A stretch of 64,000 nt of DNA from Paralithodes platypus (lineage: Eukaryota > Arthropoda > Malacostraca > Decapoda > Lithodidae): assembly GCA_032716605.1 (NCBI GenBank), contig CM064560.1:16354845-16418844 (forward strand), read 5' to 3'. A program made the position numbers and the translations under genes. Below are positions 23,406 to 34,309 of the stretch, piece by piece (the stretch's first letter is position 1; every line of letters starts with the position of its first letter). Under the pieces are notes generated by a model, which was not told where the DNA came from, searched no databases, and was given only the letters and a program-made list of their open reading frames with translations.

Positions 23406-23479
23406 AAAAGGCTAAAAGCCTGTAAATTGCTATAAATTGCCATGGCGTTCTGGAACTTATCCCGCAGCTAATGGGTTAA
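22975..23479. mobile_element. TTAA element family F
   Basis: Starts TTAACCCTTTCCCTGTGGGA; the right end in reverse complement is TTAACCCATTAGCTGCGGGA. The inverted similarity continues for about 70 bp (GAACGCCATGG.AATTTA.AGCAAT.TACA). It therefore has its own TIRs although half of it is also the right arm of the larger fold-back. Confidence 0.65.
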
Positions 23480-23502
23480 AACCACTGTATATTGATGAAA
23501 AT

Positions 23503-24382
<880 letters not shown>

Positions 24383-25130
24383 ATGAAAACTACTAAACGG
24401 CAATCCTTGGTGCATGAAAGGGTTATGAACCCCGGCATCAGTACCGTGAATCACCCCGACACTCACGCACCATTCACCTCAACTATTTACTGCCTCATCA
24501 ATATTGCCTAGCCCCGTCTCTCCTTAACCTACTTCAGCAATCTCTTTATGTGAAAATTATAGGGTAAACAATCAGAGCGACCCACCGAAATCTCTTAACT
24601 CCGATAATTTATTACCCTTCCCACTAACCTCTGGGTCTAAAAATATAGCTTACGAAGGACCACACAGAGTCATTAGTGCTCTTTGACACATAATATTGAC
24701 CTTCGAATGTTTATGAAGAACTAAGCTATATAATATTACAATTTGAGCAACAGAAGGCCAATAAAATATAGGGAAATCTTATTTGATACTGTAGATCGGT
24801 GGTTTATAATTATCCATAGGTTGTGTTGTTCCAGGTGTAGTTAACTGCAAAGGAACAGAACAATAATTAAGGTCTCGTTAATGCAAGTAGTGATATCACA
24901 AATAATCCGGTTACGATAATCAATATTACACGATTTATATAATGAACAGAAGATAAATATAAGTCAAATATTTATATCTCTGTGTAATTTTGCATCATAA
25001 CGGAAACACACTCGATTGTCTAATGTGATCCCGGTTTTTAAGCTAAGTTAGTTGGCCAATAAATCTAAGAACACAGATAGTCTCGTCCAGTTCACCTTTA
25101 AAATCAAAGTAACATCAAAGGTAAACAGAG
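24383..25130. other. Non-coding interval
   Basis: AT-rich, no recognised element. Confidence 0.4.
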
Positions 25131-25714
25131 AAACTTTGCTGATATGCGATACACGTGCACAAGGAAAAACTTTGCTGATATGCGATACACGTGCACAAGG
25201 AAAAACTTTGCTGATATGCGATACACGTGCACAAGGAAAAACTTTGCTGATATGCGATACATGTGCACAAGGAAAAACTTTGCTGATATGCGATACACGT
25301 GCACAAGGAAAAACTTTGCTGATATGCGATACACGTGCACAAGGAAAAACTTTGCTGATATGCGATACACGTGCACAAGGAAAAACTTTGCTGATATGCG
25401 ATACACGTGCACAAGGAAAAACTTTGCTGATATGCGATACACGTGCACAAGGAAAAACTTTGCTGATATGCGATACACGTGCACAAGGAAAAACTTTGCT
25501 GATATGCGATACACATGCACAAGGAAAAACTTTGCTGATATGCGATACACGTGCACAAGGTAGAACTTTGCTGATATGTGATACACGTGCACAAGGAAAA
25601 ACTTTGCTGATATTATGTGATACACGTGCACAAGGTAGAACTTTGCTGATATGCAATACACGTGCACAAAGTAGAACTTTGCTGATATGTGATACACGTG
25701 CACAAGGAAAAACT
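25131..25714. repeat. 36-bp tandem repeat, about 16 units
   Basis: The unit is GATATGCGATACACGTGCAC then AAGGAAAAACTTTGCT. It contains overlapping palindromes CACGTG and GTGCAC. Because 36 is 12 codons and the unit lacks stops in most frames, long ORFs run through on both strands (for example the LLICDTRAQGKT repeat). Point variants and one TAT insertion (about 25612) show no selection for a frame. Confidence 0.97.
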
Positions 25715-25727
25715 TTCGCACAGTCAG

Positions 25728-25940
25728 TTAACCCCTTCTTTACCGCAGTGTCATTTTAACTTTATTCTGGCTACTATAGACGATTTTATTCAGTTTAAAA
25801 AGGGCCTCCAGCAATGACCAGGCTTCGAACTGTCTCACTTTACCTTTGTACTTCCCACAGATCCTGTATAAACTGCACACACTCGTGTAAATATAACTAG
25901 AATAAAATGTAAAATACGTCACCGGTACAAAAGGGGTTAA
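25728..25940. mobile_element. Family C MITE, compact copy
   Basis: Starts TTAACCCCTTCTTTACCG and ends CGGTACAAAAGGGGTTAA, 213 bp. It is the cleanest copy of the palindromic family and a useful reference for the empty state of the nested copies at 16296 and 60416. Confidence 0.85.
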
Positions 25941-25949
25941 AAGAGGACT

Positions 25950-26022
25950 TGAGAGGCTATCAAGGCTATGTCAAGAATAACGTCAGGATTGGAGCCTCTT
26001 TTCGATAACTCCAGTACCTTGT
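25950..26022 (-). mobile_element. Fragment of retroposon-like repeat J
   Basis: GTCAAGAATAACGTCAGGAT, TGGAGCCTCTTTTCG and AACTCCAGTA match, in reverse, repeat J copies at 28340, 29622 and 55548. Confidence 0.6.
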
Positions 26023-27530
26023 ACTGTACAGTACTGCTTCCATCTCTCAAGTTGATGCATTTCATTGTCAACCTCGAAACGTCTCTAAAATGTATTGGAT
26101 TATTTTCGTGTGCCTTAAAGCCAGAGTATTAATGCTAAGAGTCGTAGGTTACTCTAGTGTTTAATGAGACCTGTTCTAGCAGGCAGTTGAAGGGAACACG
26201 ATGGTTCACGATGATGGAAGTCAGTGCTTCACACATATGAACACAAACACTGACACTGCCTCTTACTACATAAACACAATCATTTAGTTTGACTGATATT
26301 ATTGTCATTATGTGTAACACATTATGAAAGGCATTCTTATCACTTCATACACTCTCGGATTGCTTACAGCATGGGTTTCCCATTCATACATAATTGTGAA
26401 CCCGTTCCCTGTGCGAAATATTTTGTTTTGAGTGTTCACAATATGCACGAAACACAGAGGTAATTTCAAAGCATTCATACCAATACTAATACCTCAATAC
26501 TTGCAATACTTAATACAATAGTAACAAAACATTGTTTTTGTTGTGTCTTTGAAATGCATAATTATATAACATTGTCAATGCAATAATAACAACGTAACAT
26601 CCTTTAGCAATGGGTTCAACACTGCTTCATAACTGTGCTCTTGAGTAGTGGTTGAACCACGGAGTGTCAACTCCAGACAATAATTGCGAAAGCATTACAT
26701 GCACGCCATCTATTGACCAAGTTAGTTGACAAGATAATGGGAATACAATAGGGTTTAAAGAAAACGTATGTTTGTATATTATCTAGTTTTCATGATAACC
26801 AAGTCTCATCAATATTATCATTGGGGTAATTGGAATGTAATAAATTATGGAATGCCCCTCAACAACATGTGACATAAATGTTCTACACATTTATACATGT
26901 AAATAGTTGTAATGCACAATAACGTAGGTTTATTTTATATTAAACTACTATTTTCCCCTGACCTCTCCGTCAGAATAAGTTGATATTTTGCAGTAACCTA
27001 AGCACACACAGCTCTTAAGTGCAGATTCGTAAGAAGTTGGTCTCAGAGAATTACCCATATTTATTATTACAACTATTTCGGTGTACACCATTCCAAGTGA
27101 CATTTAATAATATATAATAATTCAATTATTGATTTATTATGTATATTAGTCGATGAATAAGAGAGAAATAAGCATGGCAACATGAAATTTATTTTGGATT
27201 GTAACCTATACACCATACAAAGCTACTATACACAATGTTCATGTAAGAAATATAATCACTTCCTGAGCAGCTCATTGTTCCATACTTATTGGAAAAATAC
27301 ACAATTAGTATGTCTGCATCATATAATTACCACGTTATCATTATTAACAAGATACTTGGACAGAAAATCATCGTACTGGCTGAGTAAGCAAGATCAAGAC
27401 ATAACAATATTAGCTTAGCTGAAAATTAACACACTATATCCTTGTTTTGTCTTTTAGGAAGACGTGGAATCGTATGTCACGGCCAGTTAGTCTTATCAGA
27501 AAGTGGCCGTGTCTGTTCGCCTGACACTCT
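26023..27530. other. Long AT-rich interval without a gene
   Basis: Read on both strands; no domain, no TIR pair, no tandem array. ORFs up to 78 aa are AT-driven. Confidence 0.4.
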
Positions 27531-27919
27531 TTAAGGGGGGGACACCGGATTTGTTTTATCTTTATCTCCTTTTCTCTCTTTCTCTGGCTAGTATCCATTC
27601 TGCCTCATTCAGCCTACTGTTTACGGACATTTACCCCCATCCAGGTGTCAATATTTTCCTGGCGAGCGGTAGCGAGACAGCATATATATTTTTTATTTTG
27701 ACAGCAAGCTAAATTTGTACATTTTTCGATAGAAAAATGTGTCCGGCGAAGCCGGAGTCCTCCATACAATGCTGGATCGCTATCGCTCGCCAGGAAGAAA
27801 TCGACACCTGGATGGGGACAAACGTCTTAAAACAGTTGGTTGAATGGGGCCGAATGGATACAAGCCAGGGAAAGAGAGAAAAGGAGAGAAAGATAAAACA
27901 AATCCGGTGTCCCCCTTAA
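27531..27919. mobile_element. Palindromic TTAA MITE, family B
   Basis: Starts TTAAGGGGGGGACACCGGAT and ends ATCCGGTGTCCCCCTTAA. The whole element is a long imperfect palindrome (TTTCTCTGGCTAGTATCCAT against ATGGATACAAGCCAGGGAAA). The centre has CCTGGCGAGCGGTAGCGAG, GATAGAAAAATGTG and CCGGCGAAGCCGG, modules also found in family A. Other copies are at 37840-38179 (left end worn) and about 23850-23940 (fragment). Confidence 0.85.
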
Positions 27920-27929
27920 ATCCTGGCAT

Positions 27930-28292
27930 TTACTCACCTCGAGCCAAGGGACTAAGGAGAATAGTAATCGTGACTGTACAGTACGTGTAGCCCCTGGAGA
28001 AGAGAGATACAGTGAATTTAGTGGCAAACCAACGATAATCCGGTTTTCGGAGATATTCATGCCACGCAAATTCTGGTTTCGTTGCTTTTGCTGTGGCTAT
28101 ACAGTAGATAACACGTTCAAGATCTTCGTTGTCTTGCCATTCACTATGTATTTTGTTTTTCAACCCATTTCGAGTAATGCCATTTTCTTTCCCGACCTGG
28201 TTCAGGCATTTGTTATGGTCACAGTTGTTAGCCATGTGTATGAGAGGAAGATCATCCAAGTAGGCCATCCTCTTTTTGGTATTGTAGGCCAT
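27930..28292 (-). other. Unassigned 120-codon ORF
   Basis: Opens with ATG at 28292 and ends near the family B MITE. Composition is ordinary (charged, W/Y-containing segment SEWQDNEDLERVIYCIATAK), unlike the repeat-driven frames around it. I recognise no domain. It may be a fragment of an old TE or exon. Confidence 0.2.
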
Positions 28293-28339
28293 CCTCTTTT
28301 TCTCCTTTTTGGTATTGTAGGCAATCTGCCGCCACTCAA

Positions 28340-28450
28340 GGTACTGGAGTTCTCGAAAAGGGGCTCCAGTCCTGATTCTAGACTTACAGTGTGCTGGTTT
28401 AATGATCCAGGAGGGTTGATAGCCTCTGAAATCCTATTTTAACTAACTAA
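28340..28450 (+). mobile_element. Repeat J, short retroposon with AACT tail
   Basis: ACTGGAGTTCTCGAAAAGGG, CTTACAGTGTGCTGG, GATCCAGGAGGGTTGATAGC and TTTTAACTAACTAACTG. The A/AACT tail suggests a retroposed short element. Copies are at 29622-29735, 55548-55660, 25950-26022 (minus) and, split, at 58926-59405 (minus). Confidence 0.6.
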
Positions 28451-28711
28451 CTGCCGCCACACATCAGCCAATCGTAAGGTCAGTATCTCAAAATCCGACC
28501 CAGGCCGCTCATCGTAGCAAGATAGTGCATTAGCCTAATCATACACCCGATCGCTATAGATTTTTAAGGTGCTTGGTGCCCCCTGCCCCCAACTAAGGGT
28601 TATTATCTGTGTTTCTCATCCTTGTTTATATTCATATTCGAGATTTTCTTTCCAAAACTTAAACTGTGTATGTTAATTAATCATCAAGCTTTAAAGAACA
28701 CCCCTTAGATT

Positions 28712-28972
28712 CCCTTTCAAGATAAATGAGCACATTTTTTCGGGGCGGTTCCTTCTAAAACTACAGGGTCGCTATCGCTCGTCAGGAAAAAATCGACACC
28801 TAAATGGCACGAAAGGTCTTAACATTGACAAAGAAATGAGGCGAAAGGTCTCAAAATCTCCAAACTAACGGAACGAACGTCTTAAAATCTCAAAACAAAT
28901 ATGGTAAACATGAGGGAGAATGGGGTCCAGAAAAAGCGACTACCTCCCCCTCAAAACTAATATTTGGATGTG
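28712..28972 (-). mobile_element. MITE family A, reverse copy
   Basis: CCTTTCAAGATAAAT, CAGGGTCGCTATCGCTCG, ATCGACACCTAAATGGCACG, AAAGGTCTTAACATTGAC and CATGAGGGAGAATGGGG, in family A order reversed. The right end CTACCTCCCCCTCAA is altered from TTAA. Confidence 0.8.
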
Positions 28973-29057
28973 CATTAACCCTAGATAAAGCAGATCTCTA
29001 CCTATTGTCAAATGTTTGGATCCCCGACTCTCTCTACTACTGGTCCATCCTTTGTTA

Positions 29058-29415
29058 TTAAGGGGGGATGGGCGTATTTTGAGGCTTATACAGTATATAT
29101 ATTTATGTATTACTTTTGTAGTTTCCTCCCTAGACTTCCACCAAGCTTAAAAAATACCACTTAGACTCCCCTTCAAGATAAATTTGTAATTTTTCGGTAG
29201 AAAAAAATTCCGACCAAAGGTCGGTTCCTCTTAAAATTACAGACTCGCTATCGCTCGCCAGGAAAAAATCGACACCTAAATGGCACAAAAGGTCTTAAAA
29301 TTGACCACGAAATGGGGCGAAAGGTGTGAAAGTCGCCAAACTAATGAACCGAACGTCTTAAAATCTGAACACTAATGGGCCTAAACATGAGGAAGAAGGA
29401 GGACCAGAAAAATGA
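29058..29415 (-). mobile_element. MITE family A, reverse copy
   Basis: Starts at TTAAGGGGGGATGGGCG and includes CCTCCCTAGACTTCCACC, CCCCTTCAAGATAAATTTGT, CGACCAAAGGTCGG, CTCGCTATCGCTCGCCAGG and CTAAACATGAGGAAGAAGG. The right TTAA is lost. Confidence 0.8.
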
Positions 29416-29621
29416 CTCAAAACGACAGACAAAAGAGACGAAGTTAGTCGATAACTTGCCATATTGTTTTAACACAGCAGATCGAGTCCAGCACAGTCCC
29501 CGAAGTAGTCAAGATCAAGCTTTGTTTAGGACAGAGCAAAATACATTATCCCTCCCTTCCTCTCTCTGCCATATCTCCCACCTCCTTCCCTCACATGTCC
29601 TGTCCAAGTTCCTTCTCCCAC

Positions 29622-29735
29622 AAGGGACTGGAGTAAAGAGGCTCTAGTCCAGACGCTATTCTTGACTTACAGTGTGCTGGCCTAATAATCCAGGAGGGTT
29701 GATTGCATCTGAAGTCTTATTTTAACTAACTAATT
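29622..29735 (+). mobile_element. Repeat J copy
   Basis: Matches 28340-28450 across CTTGACTTACAGTGTGCTGG and AATCCAGGAGGGTTGAT, ending TTTTAACTAACTAATT. Confidence 0.6.
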
Positions 29736-29790
29736 ACCTCCTCCCTCAGTCACTTACTATCCCGAACCCTTCCTCCCTCTAAGCATTATC

Positions 29791-29907
<117 letters not shown>

Positions 29908-30000
29908 CATGAGTGTAGTAATGAACACCTCGGAGTGGGTCAGGTTTACGAGGTCACCATTCTCCCTCCACCATTAATAATCACCAGTTTTACTACCTGT

Positions 30001-30056
30001 TAACAACACTGTCAGACAGAGGGAGGGTTAACAACACTGTCAGACAGAGGGAGGGT
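30001..30056. repeat. 28-bp direct duplication
   Basis: TTAACAACACTGTCAGACAG followed by AGGGAGGG occurs twice in tandem. Confidence 0.9.
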
Positions 30057-30299
30057 GTGGGGGGTTGGTAGGCCTGTCAGGGTTGGTGCTGAAGAGCCAG
30101 AGACAATAGGGACATTCACAGCAGCCGTATGTGCTTCTTTTTTGTCATTTTAGTTTGATTAATGGCTAGATTTGGACCAAAGGGGATAATCCAATCATTT
30201 TTCCAGGGCGCATCAATGTCATATATAACATCTACATGACTTATCCACACATTTTTCACCTGTGAACACGAGTATTGAAATGGTACTTGTTATCGGAGT

Positions 30300-32083
30300 G
30301 TAAAATGGAGGGAAAGTAAGAAACTGTTCTGGAAAGAAGTCAAGAAAGTTAGGGAAGGTAGTAAGGGTGTGAAAGATAAGAATGGGAGAATGCTAGCTGA
30401 GAAGCAAGAGAGAGTCGAAAGATGGAGTGAGTACTTCAATGAGTTGCTAAATGTAAGGAATGAAGAGCCAGCAAACATAGTTGGATATGGTATGGGAGGG
30501 AGAAGAAGAGAAGTAGTGGAGGAGGAGGTGGGGATCAGGAGGTCAGAAGTGTGGGAAGCCATGAAAAGAGTGAAGTTGGGGAAAGCACCAAGAACAGATG
30601 GAGTGTGTGGGGAAATGTTGAAGTATGGTGGTGAGATAGTGATCGAATGGGTATGGAAAATGTGCAAACTAGCATGGGAGAAGGGGAGTGCACCGGAAGA
30701 CTGGCATAATAGTTCCCCTATATAAGGGCAAAGGGGAAAGAGGAGTGTGTGGTAACCACCGAGGAATATGTCTTCTAAGCGTAGTAGGGAAGGTATACAG
30801 TAGGGTGGTGATTGAGAGAGTGAGAACGGAGAAATGGATAGGCGACGAGCAGGGAGGTTTTAGGAAGGGAAGAGGATGTGTAGATCAGATTTTTACCCTG
30901 AATTGTGTTGTGGAGAATTATCTGGAGAAGAAACAAAAGGTGTATGTTGCCTTTATGGACTTGGAGAAGGCCTATGACAGAGTGGATAGAGAATGTTTGT
31001 GGAAAGTACTTAGAATATACGGAGTAGATGGGTAGTTGCTGAAAGCAGTGAAGAGTATGTATGAGGGTGCAAAGGCGGCAGTACATGTGGAGAATGAGCA
31101 GAGCGAGTTCTTTGACCTGAATGTTAGTTTGAAACAGGGGTGTGTGATGTCCCCGTGGTTGTTTACTGTATATATGGATGGAGTCATGAAAGAAATACTA
31201 TCAAGAGCAGTGGAGGTTGGTGTATCGCTGAAAAGGGAGGGAAATGAGTGGAAGCTACCTATACTGCTGTTTGCGGATGATACAGTTCTGATGAGTGATA
31301 ATGAATGGGAGTTGCAGGGTCTGGTAAATGAGTTTGGATCAGTGTGCGAAAAACGGAATTTGAAGGTAAATGCGGGGAAGAGCAAGGTTATGGTCTTCGA
31401 AAGGGGTGAAGTCACAGAGTGTGAGGTGAAGCTGAAAGGTCAGGCTATGGAGATCGTCAACTCTTTTAAGTATCTGGGCAGTGTGTTGAGTAAAGCTGGG
31501 ACTATGGATGAAGAAGTGCAGGAGAGGGTACAACAGGGGAAGAGGGTTGTAGGAACGCTGAAAGCAGTAACAAGAAATAGGGTGGTCAGTATGGAAGTGA
31601 AGAAGTCCTTGCATGACAGTGTGGTAATCCCGACACTGACTTACGGAAGCGAAGCATGGACGTTTGAGAAGAGACTCAGATCAAGAGTGAGAGCAGTGGA
31701 AATGAATTACTTAAGAAGTGCGTGCGGAGTTACATGGAGGGATAGACAGACTAATGAAGAAGTAAGAAGGAGGTGTGGTGTGGAGGTAGATGTGCTGGAA
31801 AGTGTGAAAAGGAACAACTTGAGATGGTTCGGCCATATGGAACGTATGGAAAGCGAGAGCATGACTTAAGAGGGTGTACGAGAGCGAGGTGGAGGGACAG
31901 AGAGGGAGAGGTAGACCAAAAGAGAGGTGGAAGGATGGAGTGAGGAAGTATATGAACGAAGGCGGTGCTGGTTGGGGGGGAGGGGCGTCGACTGACTTGG
32001 GACAGAGGTGCATGGGGGCAGTTCGTTCGTGGCCACCCCTTCGGGGATCACGGCGTCAGGCAATAGATAGATAGATAGATCTT
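30300..32083 (+). mobile_element. RTE-like element with GATA tail
   Basis: After the coding region there is a 3' end block (GGGGCAGTTCGTTCGTGGCC, CGGGGATCACGGCGTCAGGC) and a tail of AATAGATAGATAGATAGATC at 32063-32083. A 5'-truncated copy of the same 3' end, with the same tail, lies reversed at 49124-49510. Confidence 0.8.
30306..32066 (+). pseudogene. RTE-like retrotransposon reverse transcriptase, broken
   Basis: Encodes the C-terminal part of an endonuclease/reverse transcriptase. Recognisable from about 30306 (KLFWKEVKK) through GKAPRTDGVCGEMLK, a GFRKGRGCVDQIF block (about 30855), FMDLEKAYDRVDRECLWKV (about 30954), KQGCVMSPWLF (about 31132), the catalytic FADDT (about 31274) and a thumb/C-terminal YGSEAWTFEKR...RWFGHMERM region. 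The endonuclease domain is absent, so the copy is 5' truncated. Three lesions are seen: a frame change near 30700, an in-frame TAG at about 31033, and a frame change at about 31866. The RT motif style and the short tandem tail fit the RTE group (inference). Confidence 0.85.
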
Positions 32084-32320
32084 AGTGACTGTTGACTGGT
32101 GGTATTAGTGATTGTGGGGGGTATGGGTGAACAGACGGTAGGTTATAATAGAGAAGGAGAAAACAGCGAAGATGGTAAGGTATGGTATATAAGGTACCGG
32201 TACTTACGACTTCGTCTTGTATCCAATGTACTAGGTTTAGGTTAGTTTAGGTTGTTAGGATTTTTAATATTGCCATTTTTTCGTACCGGTACTAGGGGGC
32301 ACTTACTACCTGTTAGGTAA

Positions 32321-33131
32321 TGGCCGCCTCACACATTCACGACTTTGACAGCGGCTTAGCGCATATTTTGTCTCGTGATTAAGTCTTTTAGAAAACGCGA
32401 CGTCTCTCTGCATGTCTGGCAGTCTCGGGCGATGTGTACGAGGTCCGCGCAATTTGAGTGTAGTCATGACCTGACCTTTTGTCGTTGCATGTCAATGTGA
32501 TTACGTTATGAGTTCTTTCAGTACTGGGTGACGTCTAGGTGGCGTCTCTGCATGTCGTTTCAAGTCGCGCAACATCACAACGAGAAAAGACGTCTGACAA
32601 CAGCCACAAGCCATCCCGTAGCGTCACGTAGCCAGATTGAATGCAACATAGCCACACAGACAATATCTCGATATCCCACCGATATTTGATCACCCACTGA
32701 TGACATTTGGCAGTGTTTCAAGAAATTTGGACATACACACGCAGAACATATAACGTACACAGAAGGTACATGGCGAAACCACCTAGACAAGTGAAGAAAC
32801 CAATGCGTGCTCTTGTCCCGAAACCTGGATGTCATCTGCACGTACCTGGTCCGAAACGTACTGGGTATGTTGTAGGAACGTTGTGATGTCCTGGTGTTTC
32901 CTGTTGATTTCGCGTGATCCAAACTGTCATCGGCCAATTCTCTGGCTGGGGTAGCGACGCCTCGTATTGGGTACGTTCAATTTACGGTTTAATGTTGTGC
33001 TTGTTCGTAGTGGGTACGAGATGCCCTCGAGATGGTCTCTTATAATTTGTCGTGCTCAATATCCCCGACTTTTTCGCAAAACTCAATACGCGCTAAGTCG
33101 CCGTCCAAGTAGTGAATGTGTGAGGCGGCCA
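32321..33131. mobile_element. Harbinger-like non-autonomous DNA element
   Basis: Left end TGGCCGCCTCACACATTCAC and right end (reverse complement) TGGCCGCCTCACACATTCAC are identical over 20 bp, and inverted similarity continues to about 42 bp (ending CTTAGCGC). The element is flanked on both sides by TAA (32318-32320 and 33132-33134), fitting a 3-bp TWA target duplication. GGCC-type TIR starts and TWA duplications are hallmarks of PIF/Harbinger. It is 811 bp long. The 120-codon minus ORF at 32575-32937 shows no DDE or Myb motif. Confidence 0.7.
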
Positions 33132-33384
33132 TAAGGGTTAGTCTTGTATCCCACGTACTAGGTACTAGTGTTATGTACTAGTTGGTAGGTAAGGGTTAAA
33201 ACAGGAAAACCCAAACCAAGGTTTATTAAAAAAACATTAGTACAAAAGTTAAACACGAAATTATCTATTAGTCCTTAGGCTATTTGTAGCTAAACTACCT
33301 AGCCAACGTGAAACAAAAGGATAGCACAATATTAAAGGAGGCTACTCATTTACAAACTCTATATAATCGGGGCTAAGGCACACA
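33132..33384. other. Non-coding spacer
   Basis: Contains TCTTGTATCCCACGTACTAG, similar to a segment at 32212-32232 on the other side of the Harbinger-like element. Otherwise nothing. Confidence 0.4.
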
Positions 33385-33700
33385 TCAGCTTACAGTGGTT
33401 GTTGTTGTAGTTCCCCAAACTGTCTGGCCGAACAGTCCCGAGTCCAGTAGACCGAAGCCGTTCCAGATGCTCGGGCCCCAAAGGGGCCAAGGTGAGATAA
33501 TATCTGTCTCTGAGAGGGCAGCAGGGGAAAGCATCATCAGCCCACGGGCATGCACACCCGGGTCAATGCCCCCACCGTCCACAGCCCCCTTGCAGTGCCA
33601 CCCAATCGGGCTATCTCTCTTAGCACCGAGAAGGAAAAGTAGTACAGGAAAAGAGACAGAAACGGCTAAGGTTTGGTAGAGAATGCCAAGCCTCACTCTG
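33385..33700 (-). mobile_element. Retroposon end with (CAA)n tail
   Basis: Read on minus, it ends GACTGTTCGGCCAGACAGTT then a short spacer and CAACAACAAC. The same end occurs on plus at about 46890-46942. A GC-rich body (33420-33650) without an intact protein frame precedes it. It is likely the 3' end of a LINE or SINE with a CAA-type tail. Confidence 0.55.
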
Positions 33701-34309
33701 GATAGGACCAGCCCTCACCCTAGCACACTAGCTTACAGTGGTATTTTGATTTCCTTAATCTCACCTAGCCTCTCCTAACATACTTAATTACATCGATTTC
33801 AAAGTGATACTGAAGACACCAAAACAGAGGGTATCCCCAGTTTATCCTCCTCAACACCTCCCTCTCTCTCTCTCTCTTTCAATACACGATATTACACACA
33901 CGTTACTACACTACCTTTTCAAAATTTCCTAAAAATTACTGATCAATGAGCCGCCTCTGAGTCCCTATTGGCAAAACACCCCTCATTGGAAAATTCAGCA
34001 TTATACAGCCATCCCCCATTCACCTTTGTCAAGACATATTTCCTTTCATCCGGTATTTCTTCATCAGCTTTACCTTCGCCGGGATCAAAAGGCAGATGGT
34101 GGCGTAATGCGTGTATGTGTGTGTGTGAAAGAGAGAGAGAGAGAGAGAGAATATAATGGTGTAGATTTGTGAGCAGCTAGAGATTGGCTAGAGAACGGCC
34201 TTTTGTGTTAAGAGTACTATCCTTTCTCCGTGTCAGTATGTAATCTGGGTTAACAGTTATATAGTGATAAAACATTTGCATACAGCCCACCACCTCTTCT
34301 CACTCAAGT
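33701..34309. other. Non-coding interval with CT, TG and GA microsatellites
   Basis: CT at about 33860-33880 and TG/GA at about 34110-34150. No gene. Confidence 0.45.

Noticed and set aside
25048..25759. Several 140-235 codon repeat proteins on both strands
   Set aside because: Frames of a 36-bp tandem array; open in many frames at once with no sign of selection for one.
27503..28069. ORFs on both strands across 27503-28069
   Set aside because: They run through the palindromic family B MITE, which yields similar peptides on both strands.
30290..31614. Minus-strand ORFs of 91-147 codons opposite the RTE-like element
   Set aside because: They are antisense shadows of the RT coding region on plus.
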